NCBI GenBank assembly: GCA_045591035.1
Contig: JAZNSG010000001.1
Span: 1-37,901, forward strand
Reading direction: 5' to 3'
DNA from: SIG440 sp045591035
Lineage (GTDB): Bacteria > Bacillota > Clostridia > Monoglobales > Monoglobaceae
DNA length: 37,901 nucleotides
Shown: positions 25,824-36,018 of the stretch, one piece after another
Position numbering within the stretch: the first letter of the stretch is position 1
Layout of the letters: each line of letters starts with the position of its first letter
Program-made: the position numbers and the translations under genes
The notes under the pieces: generated by a model
The model's database searches: none
The model's input: only the letters and a program-made list of their open reading frames with translations
What the model was told of the DNA's origin: nothing

Positions 25824-27752
25824 ATGAAATTATATTATGACTCAAGAAACACAAGGTTTAAAACTCCATTTGGAGCGGTCTGCTGCGGGACAAAAATAAA
25901 GTTTTCTTTCAGGGTGGAAAACGATATGCCGCCTGAATTTGTGAGCCTTCGGGTTTGGGATGGGGAGGAAAGGGAAATTGAAATGAAAATAGTTGAGGGA
26001 GAGGTGGAAAGCTTTCTTTATTCTGCTGAGTATACAGCTCCACTTTGCCCTTGCCTGGTGTGGTACAGTTTTTATGTAAAGGACAAATGGAATGAATGGA
26101 CCTGTGGGAACAACGAAAGAGGCCTTGGCGGAGAAGGAATAATGCAAAGCGGAAGAGATTGCAGGGCGTATCAGATTACTGTATATGAAAAAGACTTTAA
26201 AACTCCCGATTGGTTCAAGGGGAAGGTAATGTATCAGATTTTTCCTGACAGATTTTTTCGGGATGAGACAAAGCCCTTTGAAAAACGCGGTGAATACATT
26301 TTTCACGAGGATTGGTATGATGAGCTATCACAAAACATGCATCCCTTTGAGAATGGTCCTGCCTGTAATGATTTTTTTGGCGGAAATCTTTCGGGAATAG
26401 AAAAAAAGCTTGGGTATCTTGCTGACCTTGGAGTTGAGGTCATATACCTGAATCCGATTTTTGAGGCGTTTTCAAACCATCGTTATGATACGGGGGACTA
26501 TAAAAAAATAGATAGCGGACTGGGGGATGAAGCGGATTTTGAAAGACTTTGTCGAAGCGCAAAGGAATTTGGGATACGAATTATTCTGGATGGTGTTTTC
26601 AGCCATACGGGGAGCGACAGCATTTATTTCAACAAATACAAAACCTATGGTGAGGGCGTCGGAGCGTGGCAAAATCGAGAATCGCCCTTCAGGGAGTGGT
26701 ATTTTTTCAAAGAAAACGGGGACTATGAAAGCTGGTGGGGATGCCGCAATCTGCCAAATGTCGACGAGATGTGCCGGACATATATCGACCATATTTTGTG
26801 CGGAAAGGATGCTATAATTAAAAAGTGGTTGAGGCAGGGCGCATCAGGCTGGAGACTTGATGTGGCTGATGAGCTTCCCGATGAGTTTATAAAAATTCTC
26901 AGAAAAGAGGCAAAGCTTGAAAAATCCGATGCTGTAATTATTGGTGAGGTTTGGGAAGATGCGTCAAACAAGGAAAGCTACGGGAGAAAACGGGAGTATC
27001 TTTTAGGCAGTGAGCTTGACAGCGTCATGAATTATCCCTTTAAGGACGCTGCTTTGGGGTTTTTGCTTGGCGAAATCCCCGGAGAGGACTTTTCCGAGCG
27101 GTTGGAGAGCCTTTTTGAAAATTATCCCAAAGAAGTAATTTATTCAACAATGAATCTGCTTGGCACTCACGATACGGTGCGGGTTAAAACAGTTTTGGGC
27201 GGTGCAGAAAAAGCATTGTCAAAATCCGAAAAAGCTAAATTCACTTTGCCTGAGACCGCCGAAAGAATTGCATTGAAGAGATTGAAGATGGCGGCAATCC
27301 TTCAAATGACCTATGTTGGTTCGCCCTGTATATATTATGGGGACGAAATAGGAATGCAGGGATTTGAGGACCCTTTTAACCGTATGCCTTTTAACTGGAA
27401 GTGCGCTGACCTTGATTTGCTTGAAACATACAAAGCCTTGGGGAAGCTGAGAAAAAATTCAGATTGTTTGAGACTTGGTGAGATAAAGTTCGAATATGCA
27501 AAAGGCTCTTTGATTGCATACAGCCGGATAATTTCGGATGAAATTGATGTTTTTGGGGAAAAAGCAGAGAATGGATTTTTTCTGTGCGTGTTCAACAGTT
27601 CTTCAAATGCCCAAAGACTGGAGTTTGACTGGGCTGAGAAGTACCCTAAAAAATTAAAAGGGTATTTAAGTGAAACGAGCATAGAGTGTTTTGACGGTAA
27701 AATAAGAATAGACATTCCGCCTTTAAGCGGAGAAATTTATGTGGGAGGATAA
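25824..27752 (+). CDS. Intracellular GH13 alpha-amylase / neopullulanase-like enzyme
   Basis: The enzyme hydrolyses alpha-glucan linkages. The N-terminal 120 residues look like the beta-sandwich domain found in neopullulanases and cyclomaltodextrinases, followed by VMYQIFPDRFF at the start of the TIM barrel. The four GH13 regions are present: DGVFSHTG, GWRLDVADE with nucleophile D346, IIGEVWE with acid/base E375, and LLGTHDTVR with D450. NLPNVDE occupies the place of the subfamily MPKLN motif. No signal peptide is seen, so it is probably cytosolic. I chose ATG 25824 (642 aa, GAGG upstream) over a 35-codon upstream extension. It heads the glycogen operon and may cleave branches or maltodextrins released by GlgP. 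Confidence 0.93.
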   Translation: MKLYYDSRNTRFKTPFGAVCCGTKIKFSFRVENDMPPEFVSLRVWDGEEREIEMKIVEGEVESFLYSAEYTAPLCPCLVWYSFYVKDKWNEWTCGNNERGLGGEGIMQSGRDCRAYQITVYEKDFKTPDWFKGKVMYQIFPDRFFRDETKPFEKRGEYIFHEDWYDELSQNMHPFENGPACNDFFGGNLSGIEKKLGYLADLGVEVIYLNPIFEAFSNHRYDTGDYKKIDSGLGDEADFERLCRSAKEFGIRIILDGVFSHTGSDSIYFNKYKTYGEGVGAWQNRESPFREWYFFKENGDYESWWGCRNLPNVDEMCRTYIDHILCGKDAIIKKWLRQGASGWRLDVADELPDEFIKILRKEAKLEKSDAVIIGEVWEDASNKESYGRKREYLLGSELDSVMNYPFKDAALGFLLGEIPGEDFSERLESLFENYPKEVIYSTMNLLGTHDTVRVKTVLGGAEKALSKSEKAKFTLPETAERIALKRLKMAAILQMTYVGSPCIYYGDEIGMQGFEDPFNRMPFNWKCADLDLLETYKALGKLRKNSDCLRLGEIKFEYAKGSLIAYSRIISDEIDVFGEKAENGFFLCVFNSSSNAQRLEFDWAEKYPKKLKGYLSETSIECFDGKIRIDIPPLSGEIYVGG

Positions 27753-27753
27753 G

Positions 27754-29673
27754 ATGCACAAATTTGATATGTCAGAGGAACAGATATTTTTATTTAATGA
27801 GGGCAGAAATTATGAGAGCTATAAGCTGCTGGGCGCTCATATTATCGGGACCGGTTGCCGTTTTGGAGTCTGGGCTCCCAATGCTTTGTCGGTGAGCGTT
27901 GTTTGTGATAAGAATAATTGGAACAGAAATGAAAACCCTATGTCTCTCCAGGGGAAAACGGGGATTTGGTATGTATTTATTGAGGGGATTAGTGTTGGAG
28001 AACGGTATAAGTTTTGTATTGAGACCCAAAGAGGAGAGATTTTATACAAAACCGACCCTTTTGCCTTTGAGTGCGAGGTGCGCCCGAATACTGCGGCAGT
28101 TGTGGCTGATTTGGAATACTCATGGCGGGATGAAAAGTGGATGAGTAAGCGAAACAAAACTGCACCATTTGACAAGCCCTTAAATATATATGAGGTGCAT
28201 TTGGGTTCGTGGAAGCGAAACGAAGACAAAGAGTTTTTGACTTATGATGAGTTGTCTCTCGAGCTTATCCCCTATGTTAAAGAAATGGGCTATACCCACA
28301 TTGAACTGATGCCTGTGTGTGAGTATCCTTATGATGGCTCGTGGGGGTATCAGGTGGGCGGATACTATGCCGCAAACAGTCGGTTCGGGAAGCCTGCCAG
28401 TCTTAAAGCCTTTGTGGACAGCTGTCACAGGGCGGGACTTGGGGTAATTATGGACTGGGTTCCTGCTCATTTTCCCCGTGATGCCCATGGACTTGCAAGG
28501 TTTGACGGCTCGTGTCTTTTTGAGCATCCTGACAGCCGTCTGGGAGAGCACAAGGAGTGGGGAACATTAATTTTCAACTGGGAAAAAACCGAGATTTACT
28601 CTTTTTTGATTTCAAATGCTGTTTTTTGGCTTGGGGAGTATCACATGGACGGACTTCGTGTTGATGCGGTGTCGAGTATGCTTTATCTTGATTATAATCG
28701 CCGCGACGGTGAATGGCTCCCTAACAAATATGGCGGGAATGGAAACCTTTTTGCTATTGAGTTTTTAAAAAGGCTTAACAAAGAGGTTTTTATGCGGTTC
28801 CCCAATGTTTTGATGATTGCTGAGGAGTCTACTGCCTGGGAGGGGGTTACCAGACCTGTTCACCAGGGGGGATTAGGCTTTAATTTCAAGTGGAATATGG
28901 GCTGGATGAATGATATTTTAAGGTTTATGGCCATGGACCCGTATTTCAGGGGTGCAAATCATAATATGCTTACGTTTCCTATGATGTATGCTTATTCGGA
29001 GAATTATATTTTGCCACTTTCACACGATGAGGTGGTTCATGGCAAAGGTTCACTTCTTGGGAAAATGTATGGTGACTATGAGCAGAAATTCAAAAGTCTT
29101 AAGCTTCTTTATGCTTTTATGTATGCACATCCCGGAAAAAAGCTCAGCTTTATGGGGAATGAGTTTGGCCAGTTTTCGGAATGGAAGTTTGATGGGGAAA
29201 TTGACCGTATGCTTACGGACTTTGACAGCCACAGGGGCGTTATGAATTTTGCGAAGGACTTAAACAGGTTCTATACCCAAAATCGTTCAATGTATGAAAA
29301 TGACGACGATTGGAACGGGTTTAGATGGATTGATGAGAAGGATTGTGAGCGCAGCACTATTTCATTCATGCGGATAAGCAAAAGCCATCGGGATAAGACG
29401 ATTGCTGTTTTAAACTTTGCGGCTCAGGATTACAAGGATTTTGAGACCAGGGTTCCGGGGCCGGGGGAATATGCCATTGTTTTAAACACAGATTGGGAGA
29501 TTTATGGAGGAAAAACAAAGCCCCAGGAAAATATGGTTGCGGAAAAGATAAAAGGAAAAGACGGTGGATATAAGGTAAGGTTTGATTTGCCTGAACTTTC
29601 AGCTGTATATATCAAAAAAGTAAAAAATATGAACAAAAAACCAGACAAAAAAAGAACGGAGGAAATAAAATGA
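27754..29673 (+). CDS. glgB: 1,4-alpha-glucan branching enzyme GlgB
   Basis: GlgB cuts alpha-1,4 chains and re-joins them as alpha-1,6 branches. The N-terminal CBM48-like domain includes GCRFGVWAPNALSVSVV. The GH13 barrel shows MDWVPAHFP, DGLRVDAVSSMLYLDY with nucleophile D304, MIAEEST with acid/base E357, and LPLSHDEVVHGKGSL with D425. The length of 639 aa is typical of the shorter Firmicute form. The start ATG 27754 follows the amylase stop by one base, with GGGAGGA upstream; an in-frame ATG 15 bases earlier is less likely. The stop overlaps the glgC start (ATGA), indicating translational coupling. Confidence 0.97.
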   Translation: MHKFDMSEEQIFLFNEGRNYESYKLLGAHIIGTGCRFGVWAPNALSVSVVCDKNNWNRNENPMSLQGKTGIWYVFIEGISVGERYKFCIETQRGEILYKTDPFAFECEVRPNTAAVVADLEYSWRDEKWMSKRNKTAPFDKPLNIYEVHLGSWKRNEDKEFLTYDELSLELIPYVKEMGYTHIELMPVCEYPYDGSWGYQVGGYYAANSRFGKPASLKAFVDSCHRAGLGVIMDWVPAHFPRDAHGLARFDGSCLFEHPDSRLGEHKEWGTLIFNWEKTEIYSFLISNAVFWLGEYHMDGLRVDAVSSMLYLDYNRRDGEWLPNKYGGNGNLFAIEFLKRLNKEVFMRFPNVLMIAEESTAWEGVTRPVHQGGLGFNFKWNMGWMNDILRFMAMDPYFRGANHNMLTFPMMYAYSENYILPLSHDEVVHGKGSLLGKMYGDYEQKFKSLKLLYAFMYAHPGKKLSFMGNEFGQFSEWKFDGEIDRMLTDFDSHRGVMNFAKDLNRFYTQNRSMYENDDDWNGFRWIDEKDCERSTISFMRISKSHRDKTIAVLNFAAQDYKDFETRVPGPGEYAIVLNTDWEIYGGKTKPQENMVAEKIKGKDGGYKVRFDLPELSAVYIKKVKNMNKKPDKKRTEEIK

Positions 29674-30932
29674 AGTCAAAGGAATGTGTGGCAATGATTC
29701 TTGCCGGCGGGCAGGGAAGCAGACTTGGTGCACTTACAAAGGATGTGGCAAAACCTGCTGTGCCATTTGGCGGCAAGTATAAAATAATAGACTTTCCGCT
29801 AAGCAATTGTGCCCATTCGGGGATTGACACTGTGGGAGTTCTGACTCAATATCAGCCCCTTGAACTCAATACTTATATAGGGAATGGTCAGCCCTGGGAT
29901 TTGGACAGAAATGACGGCGGGGTGTATGTTCTTCCCCCTTATGTGTCGGCTGAAAAAGGAGAGTGGTACAAGGGTACAGCAAACGCTATATATCAAAACA
30001 TTGGATTTTTGAGTCGTTTTGACCCGAAGTATGTAGCGGTGCTTTCTGGCGACCATATCTATAAAATGGATTATTCAAAAATGCTTAAAGCACACAAACG
30101 GGCAAAGGCGGATGCGACCATTGCGGTAATCGAGGTGCCTTTTGAGGAGGCGTCAAGATTTGGAATTATGAATACAGATGACGAAATGAACATTGTTGAG
30201 TTTGAGGAAAAGCCAAAGAAACCAAAGAACAATCTTGCGTCTATGGGGGTTTATATCTTTGACTGGGGGAAGCTCAAAAAGTATCTCATAGCAGATGAAA
30301 ACGACCCCAAATCTGACCATGATTTCGGGAAAAATGTTATACCTCGTATGTTGGCTGACGGAAACAAAATGTTTGCATATAAGTTTGATGGCTATTGGAT
30401 GGATGTCGGAACGGTGAAAAGCCTTTGGGAGGCAAATATGAATTTGCTTACTGATAATCCCGGGTATTTGCTTGATGATGAAGAGTGGAAGATTTTCAGT
30501 CGGAATCCTGCTATGCCACCTCATTATATTGCGCCTGAGGGAAAGGTGAAAAATTGTTATATGACAGCGGGTTGTGAGATATGGGGAACGGTTGAAAATT
30601 CAATTATCTTTGAGGGGGTTGTTGTCGAGGAGGGAGCAGTTGTAAAAGATTCGGTTCTTTTCTCAATGTCCCATATCAAGGCTTCAGCTAAGGTTGAAAA
30701 AGCAATAATAGGAACAAACGCCGTCATAAGTGAAGGGACTGAAATCGGTTCACGGAAAGTCGACGGAATCAGGGATTTTTGCAACGAGAAAATTTGTACT
30801 GACGGAATATCTCTTGTTGCTCCCAATGTTGTTGTCGGGTCAGAAATGGTTATCTCGGAAGGCTCAATGGTGACAAGAAACATAAAGCAAAAGCGGAAAG
30901 AAGTCTCAGCAAAAAATACGGCGACTGCATAA
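29670..30932 (+). CDS. glgC: Glucose-1-phosphate adenylyltransferase GlgC
   Basis: GlgC makes ADP-glucose from ATP and glucose-1-phosphate, the committed step of bacterial glycogen synthesis. The nucleotidyltransferase signature AGGQGSRLGALT lies at about residues 12-23, followed by KPAVPFGGKYKIIDFPLSNC. Later motifs are LSGDHIYKMDY, EFEEKPKKPKN and YWMDVGTV. The C-terminal part forms the left-handed beta-helix with hexapeptide-like repeats (about 290-400). The length of 420 aa is normal. GGAGG precedes the ATG. glgD follows after 16 bases. Confidence 0.97.
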   Translation: MKSKECVAMILAGGQGSRLGALTKDVAKPAVPFGGKYKIIDFPLSNCAHSGIDTVGVLTQYQPLELNTYIGNGQPWDLDRNDGGVYVLPPYVSAEKGEWYKGTANAIYQNIGFLSRFDPKYVAVLSGDHIYKMDYSKMLKAHKRAKADATIAVIEVPFEEASRFGIMNTDDEMNIVEFEEKPKKPKNNLASMGVYIFDWGKLKKYLIADENDPKSDHDFGKNVIPRMLADGNKMFAYKFDGYWMDVGTVKSLWEANMNLLTDNPGYLLDDEEWKIFSRNPAMPPHYIAPEGKVKNCYMTAGCEIWGTVENSIIFEGVVVEEGAVVKDSVLFSMSHIKASAKVEKAIIGTNAVISEGTEIGSRKVDGIRDFCNEKICTDGISLVAPNVVVGSEMVISEGSMVTRNIKQKRKEVSAKNTATA

Positions 30933-30948
30933 GGAAGGGGAAAATAAA

Positions 30949-32082
30949 ATGGAAAACAAAGATATAATGGGTTTGATTTTTTCTAATAGTCCTGAGGTGA
31001 ATCTGGGTGAACTTATGAAAGTCCGCTCTCTTGCGGCTGTGCCTGTGGGTGGTCGGTACAGGATTATAGATTTTGTTTTATCAAATATGGTAAATTCGGG
31101 GATAGTGAATGTGGGTATAACCACGGCGCTCAAAAATCGCTCACTGAGAGACCATCTGGGCAGCGGAAAGGCGTGGGATATGTCTCGAAAGGAGAATGGC
31201 TTGTTCATTTTGCCATTTCCTGAAAATTCCGACACAATGATTTGGGGAAAAGACGGATTGGACTCAATAAATGGTGCAATGAGTTATCTCACAAGAAGCC
31301 GCCAGGATTATGTGCTTATCTGTGATTGCAATACGGTGTGCCATATTGATTATGAAAAGATGATGGAGGCACATTTTGAAAAGGATGCAGATATTACCCT
31401 GGTTTTCAGTGAGGTAAGTGAGCTTAGCCCAAAGGAACTGAAAAAACAAATTTTGCTTGATGCAGATGAAGAGGGCCGGGTAAGAGATATACAGATTTAT
31501 CCCAAACGACAAAAAACAAACCTTTCGTATATGAATATGATGCTTCTTAAAAAGGAATTGCTGATTGAGTTGGTCAGTGATGCCATCTCTCACGATAGAC
31601 ACAGTATTTCAAAGGACATTCTTCTTCCAAATGTGGAGAGACTGGGCATTTATGGATATAAATTTGAAGGATACAACAAAAGAATAGACAGCATAAAATC
31701 TTTTTTTGAATTCAATCTGGATTTGCTGGAAAAGGAGATTCGTGATGAGCTTTTTGGAAATGAGAAAATCGGTTCGGTCTATACAAAGGTAAAAGACAGT
31801 GTCCCTACAAAGTACGGAAAAGATGCCGAAGTAAAGAATTCTTTTGTGGCAGATGGCTGCAATATTGAGGGCAGGGTTGAAAACTGCGTTATATTTCGTG
31901 GAGTGAAAATAGGAAAAAATTCGGTGGTTAAGGACTCGGTTATCATGCAAAATTCAGGGATAATGGATGGCTGTCGGGTTGAAAATGCTATTTTTGATAA
32001 AGAGGTTATTCTCTGCAGCGGAAAAAGACTTATTGGACAAAAAACCTATCCGCTGGTAATTGGAAAACGAACGATTGTATAG
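30949..32082 (+). CDS. glgD: GlgD, non-catalytic glucose-1-phosphate adenylyltransferase subunit
   Basis: This 377-residue GlgC paralogue keeps VPVGGRYRIIDFVLSNMVNSG and the C-terminal beta-helix but has lost the catalytic glycine-rich loop. Where GlgC reads AGGQGSRL, GlgD reads FSNSPEVNLGEL. By family knowledge GlgD associates with GlgC and changes its kinetics rather than acting alone. AGGAAGGGG precedes the ATG. It sits between glgC and glgA, with 15 bases to the glgA start. Confidence 0.96.
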   Translation: MENKDIMGLIFSNSPEVNLGELMKVRSLAAVPVGGRYRIIDFVLSNMVNSGIVNVGITTALKNRSLRDHLGSGKAWDMSRKENGLFILPFPENSDTMIWGKDGLDSINGAMSYLTRSRQDYVLICDCNTVCHIDYEKMMEAHFEKDADITLVFSEVSELSPKELKKQILLDADEEGRVRDIQIYPKRQKTNLSYMNMMLLKKELLIELVSDAISHDRHSISKDILLPNVERLGIYGYKFEGYNKRIDSIKSFFEFNLDLLEKEIRDELFGNEKIGSVYTKVKDSVPTKYGKDAEVKNSFVADGCNIEGRVENCVIFRGVKIGKNSVVKDSVIMQNSGIMDGCRVENAIFDKEVILCSGKRLIGQKTYPLVIGKRTIV

Positions 32083-32097
32083 TGAGGTGGGGACATA

Positions 32098-33531
32098 ATG
32101 AAAAAGATATTAATGGTTGCCTCTGAGGCGGTCCCTTTTGCAAAATCCGGTGGACTGGGTGATGTGCTTGGGGCGCTGCCTCAGGCTATGAAAAAGCTTG
32201 GGAATGACGTGAGAGTGGTTCTGCCAAAGTATTCGTCAATACCATGGGAATATGTATCGGAAATGGAGTTTTTGTTTTATATATATGTCCCCGTGGGATG
32301 GAGAAACAAATACTGCGGTGTGTTCAGGCTGGTGCGGGACGGTGTAATATATTATTTTTTGGATAACGAATACTATTTTAAAAGAGACGGGCTTTATGGA
32401 GAAGACGACCTTGAGCGTTTTGCTTTTTTTGACAAGGCAGCTTTGGAAATTCTTATAAAACTTGAATTTCGTCCTGATATAATACACTGCAACGATTGGC
32501 ATACGGGAATGATTCCTGTAATATTAAAGGCATATTTCGGGCAGAATGAGTTTTACAGGGGAATAAAAACCTTGTTTACCATTCACAATCTTAAATACCA
32601 GGGCATATATTCCATAGAGGCGGCAAAGGATTTGTTTTCCCTTGGGGACGAGTTTTTCACCGATGATAAACTGGAGTTTCATGGAAATTGCAACTTTTTG
32701 AAGGCGGGAATAGTATATTCCGATTTGGTGTCAACCGTGAGCCCGACCTATGCCGAGGAGATAAAAGGTCCTATGGGCGGAGAAGGTCTTGATGGACTTT
32801 TGTTTGCAAGAGGGAACTCATTGTATGGCATTCTTAACGGGATAGATTATAATGAATTCAGTCCGAAAACGGATGGCCTTATTGAGGCTAATTACGGATG
32901 GGAGGACTTTTCCCAAGGAAAGCGTGAAAACAAAATTTCTCTTCAAAAACGATTGGGATTATTCGTTGATGGCGAAAAAGCAATGATTGGCATAGTATCA
33001 AGGCTTGTGGAGCAAAAGGGGTTCAGGCTTATTCGTGAGGCCCTGGACGAGATAATGAGTCTTGATGTTCAGCTTGTTGTTTTGGGGACGGGTGAAGCTC
33101 AGTACGAGAATATGTTTAAAGAGTATGCCTGGCGCTATCCTGAAAAGCTGTCGGCAAATATAATGTTCAGCGATGAACTTGCGCACAAGATTTATGCGTC
33201 TTCGGATATTTTTCTGATGCCGTCGCTCTTTGAACCCTGCGGACTGAGTCAGTTGATTGCTATGTCTTATGGCACTGTTCCCCTTGTCCGCGAAACGGGA
33301 GGACTCAGGGATACGGTCAAGCCCTTTAATGAATTTACGGGGGAGGGAAACGGGTTCAGTTTTTCGCCGCCATACGCCCATGATATGGTCTACACCCTGA
33401 GACGGGCGCTTAATTTTTTTGGAGACAGGAAAGTCTGGCAGGGGATTGTTGAAAATGGTATGGCAGAAGATTTTTCCTGGGAAGAGGCTGCAAGAAAGTA
33501 CGAAACGGTATATAGTCGATTGCTTGAATAA
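32098..33531 (+). CDS. glgA: Glycogen synthase GlgA
   Basis: GlgA is the GT5 transferase that adds glucose from ADP-glucose to the growing alpha-1,4 chain. The N-terminal KSGGLGDVLGALP (from residue 16) is the ADP-glucose binding signature. The C-terminal GT-B half carries GIVSRLVEQKGF and the acidic/catalytic PSLFEPCGLSQLIAMSYGTVPLVRETGGL. The length of 477 aa is typical. GAGGTGGGG precedes the ATG. glgP follows after 24 bases. Confidence 0.97.
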   Translation: MKKILMVASEAVPFAKSGGLGDVLGALPQAMKKLGNDVRVVLPKYSSIPWEYVSEMEFLFYIYVPVGWRNKYCGVFRLVRDGVIYYFLDNEYYFKRDGLYGEDDLERFAFFDKAALEILIKLEFRPDIIHCNDWHTGMIPVILKAYFGQNEFYRGIKTLFTIHNLKYQGIYSIEAAKDLFSLGDEFFTDDKLEFHGNCNFLKAGIVYSDLVSTVSPTYAEEIKGPMGGEGLDGLLFARGNSLYGILNGIDYNEFSPKTDGLIEANYGWEDFSQGKRENKISLQKRLGLFVDGEKAMIGIVSRLVEQKGFRLIREALDEIMSLDVQLVVLGTGEAQYENMFKEYAWRYPEKLSANIMFSDELAHKIYASSDIFLMPSLFEPCGLSQLIAMSYGTVPLVRETGGLRDTVKPFNEFTGEGNGFSFSPPYAHDMVYTLRRALNFFGDRKVWQGIVENGMAEDFSWEEAARKYETVYSRLLE

Positions 33532-33555
33532 TATTTTAAATATCGGAGGGGTTAG

Positions 33556-36018
33556 ATGGAGGACAAGAAAAGGGATTTGGATTTTGATGCAAAAAAAGAA
33601 GAAATTAAAAGTTCAATAAAGGGAAAGCTAAGGCGTTATTTTGCAAAAACAGTAGAGACAGCCACTGATGAACAGCTTTATAAGGCCTGTGCATTTACAG
33701 TCAGAGATGAGCTTATGGAAAAGTGGGCAAATGCTCGTGAAATTCTTGAAACAAGCCACAAAAAGGAACTGTATTATCTTTCTTTTGAATTTCTGATGGG
33801 TCGTGCTCTTGGAAATAACATAATGAATATTATGCAGACAAAGGTCTATGAAGAGGCTCTTAAAGAGCTCGGGGCAGACCTTTTGAAGGTAGAAGAGACA
33901 GAAAGCGATGCAGGGCTTGGGAATGGTGGTCTTGGACGACTTGCCGCGTGTTTTCTGGATTCACTTTCAACCCTTGGGCTTCCGGCGTTTGGCTGTGGAA
34001 TAAGATATGAATACGGACTTTTCAAACAGAAAATTGTTGACGGATACCAGATTGAAATGCCTGACCCCTGGCTTGAAAGCGGAAATGTATGGGAAATCGA
34101 ACGCCCCGAGGACAAGGTGGAAGTAAAGTTCGGTGGCAAAATTGCAGAATATTTTGAAGACGGGCGGATGAAGTTTCGCCTTGAAGGCTTTAATACTGTT
34201 ATTGCAGTTCCATACGATATGCCTATTTCGGGATATGATTCGGAGCTTGTGAATACGCTGAGACTTTGGCGTGCCAAGTCTCCGCAAATAATAAATATGA
34301 ATGAATTTAACCGGGGAGACTACACCATGGCAGTGAGGGATAAGGAACTTGCGGAGGTAGTTTCACAGGTGCTTTATCCTGAGGATAATCACTATGAGGG
34401 AAAACAACTCAGACTAAAACAGCAGTACTTTTTTGTTTCTGCCACTATTCAATGGATAATTGCAAAGCAAAAACGCCGTGGGCACAGTCTTTCTGAAATT
34501 CCGAAGTTTGTCGGAATTCACATAAATGATACGCATCCTACTCTTGCAATTCCTGAGTTTATGAGGATTATGATGGACGAGGAGGGCTTCGGCTGGGACG
34601 ACGCCTGGGAAATGGTTGGGAAGATTTTTGCCTACACGAATCATACGATAATGAGCGAGGCTCTTGAAAAGTGGCCACTTTCCATGGTGGAAAGTCTGCT
34701 TCCCAGAATAGCTATGATTATCAAAGAAATTGACCGTCGCCATCGGATTGCTCTGGGAGACAGATTTGGAAACGATATGGCAAAAATTGATTATATGTCG
34801 GTTATCTCAAAGGGAAATGTGAATATGGCAAATCTTTGCCTTGCGGCTTGTCACAGTGTAAATGGCGTTGCTGCCCTTCATACGGATATTTTGAAAAATG
34901 AAACCTTTCATGATTATTTTATCATGTCACCCGAAAAATTCAAAAATGTAACAAACGGAGTGACTCCGAGACGATGGTTGCTTAAGGCAAATCCACGCCT
35001 TGCGGAGCTTATCACCGAGACAATAGGTGATGGCTGGATAAAGGACGCCTGTGAGCTTGAGGGGATTCAGAAATATGCGGAGGATAAAAAATTTTGTGGC
35101 AGGTTTGGTGAAATAAAGCTTGAGAACAAGAAGGTTTTAGCAGAATATATACAGTCCGCAAATGGGATAACGGTTGACCCGGAGTCAATGTTTGATGTGC
35201 AGATAAAAAGACTTCACGAATATAAAAGACAGCTTTTAAAAGTGATGCACATTATCTATCGTTATAAGATGATATGTGAAAATCCCAAACAGGCGAGTTT
35301 TATGCCCGAAACCTTTATTTTCGGTGCAAAAGCGGCTCCGGGGTATCATGCGGCGAAGCTTATAATAAAGCTAATCAACAGTGTGGCTGAGGTTGTTAAC
35401 TCGGACCCGAGAACGAAGGATATTTTAAAAGTGGTGTTTATTGAAAATTACAGTGTTTCAATTGCTGAAAAGATTGTAGCAGCGGCAAATTTGAGCGAAC
35501 AGATTTCAACTGCAAGTAAAGAAGCATCGGGAACGGGAAATATGAAGCTTATGCTAAACGGCGCCATAACAATAGGGACCCTTGACGGTGCAAACGTGGA
35601 GATTGCAGAGCGTGTAGGAAATGATAACATTTATATTTTTGGTCTTAATGCGAAGGAAGTTTTGAACCTATACCATTCGGGACATTCTCAAAGCAGTGAT
35701 ATTTATTCACGGAATATGGTTATAAAGGCCATTGTTGACAGCCTTATTGACGGTACTTTTTCGAAAAACAACCAGGACCTTTTCCGGGATATTTATTATG
35801 ATTTAATTTTCGGCAAAAATGGGTTTGCTGACCCATATTTGCACCTTCGGGATTTTGAGAGCTATCTGGATGCGGCGCACAGAGCAGCAAAAGACTATGC
35901 TCAGCCGGACATTTGGAACAAGAAAGCCATAATTAATGTTTCAAAAGCAGGGTACTTTTCCAGTGACCGCTCAATAGTGGATTATAACAGACAAATATGG
36001 AATTTGGAGAAATTATGA
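33556..36018 (+). CDS. glgP: Glycogen/starch/alpha-glucan phosphorylase GlgP
   Basis: GlgP releases glucose-1-phosphate from non-reducing ends of alpha-1,4 glucans using a PLP cofactor (GT35). The PLP-binding lysine is K664 in EASGTGNMKLMLNGA. Other family motifs are GNGGLGRLAACFLDSL, GCGIRYEYGLFKQ, IHINDTHPTLAIPE and the FGAKAAPGYHAAK segment. The length of 820 aa is normal for bacterial maltodextrin/glycogen phosphorylase. CGGAGGGG precedes the ATG. It is the last gene of the glycogen operon and ends beside a perfect hairpin terminator. Synthesis and breakdown genes being in one transcript implies that flux is set by enzyme regulation rather than separate transcription. Confidence 0.97.
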   Translation: MEDKKRDLDFDAKKEEIKSSIKGKLRRYFAKTVETATDEQLYKACAFTVRDELMEKWANAREILETSHKKELYYLSFEFLMGRALGNNIMNIMQTKVYEEALKELGADLLKVEETESDAGLGNGGLGRLAACFLDSLSTLGLPAFGCGIRYEYGLFKQKIVDGYQIEMPDPWLESGNVWEIERPEDKVEVKFGGKIAEYFEDGRMKFRLEGFNTVIAVPYDMPISGYDSELVNTLRLWRAKSPQIINMNEFNRGDYTMAVRDKELAEVVSQVLYPEDNHYEGKQLRLKQQYFFVSATIQWIIAKQKRRGHSLSEIPKFVGIHINDTHPTLAIPEFMRIMMDEEGFGWDDAWEMVGKIFAYTNHTIMSEALEKWPLSMVESLLPRIAMIIKEIDRRHRIALGDRFGNDMAKIDYMSVISKGNVNMANLCLAACHSVNGVAALHTDILKNETFHDYFIMSPEKFKNVTNGVTPRRWLLKANPRLAELITETIGDGWIKDACELEGIQKYAEDKKFCGRFGEIKLENKKVLAEYIQSANGITVDPESMFDVQIKRLHEYKRQLLKVMHIIYRYKMICENPKQASFMPETFIFGAKAAPGYHAAKLIIKLINSVAEVVNSDPRTKDILKVVFIENYSVSIAEKIVAAANLSEQISTASKEASGTGNMKLMLNGAITIGTLDGANVEIAERVGNDNIYIFGLNAKEVLNLYHSGHSQSSDIYSRNMVIKAIVDSLIDGTFSKNNQDLFRDIYYDLIFGKNGFADPYLHLRDFESYLDAAHRAAKDYAQPDIWNKKAIINVSKAGYFSSDRSIVDYNRQIWNLEKL

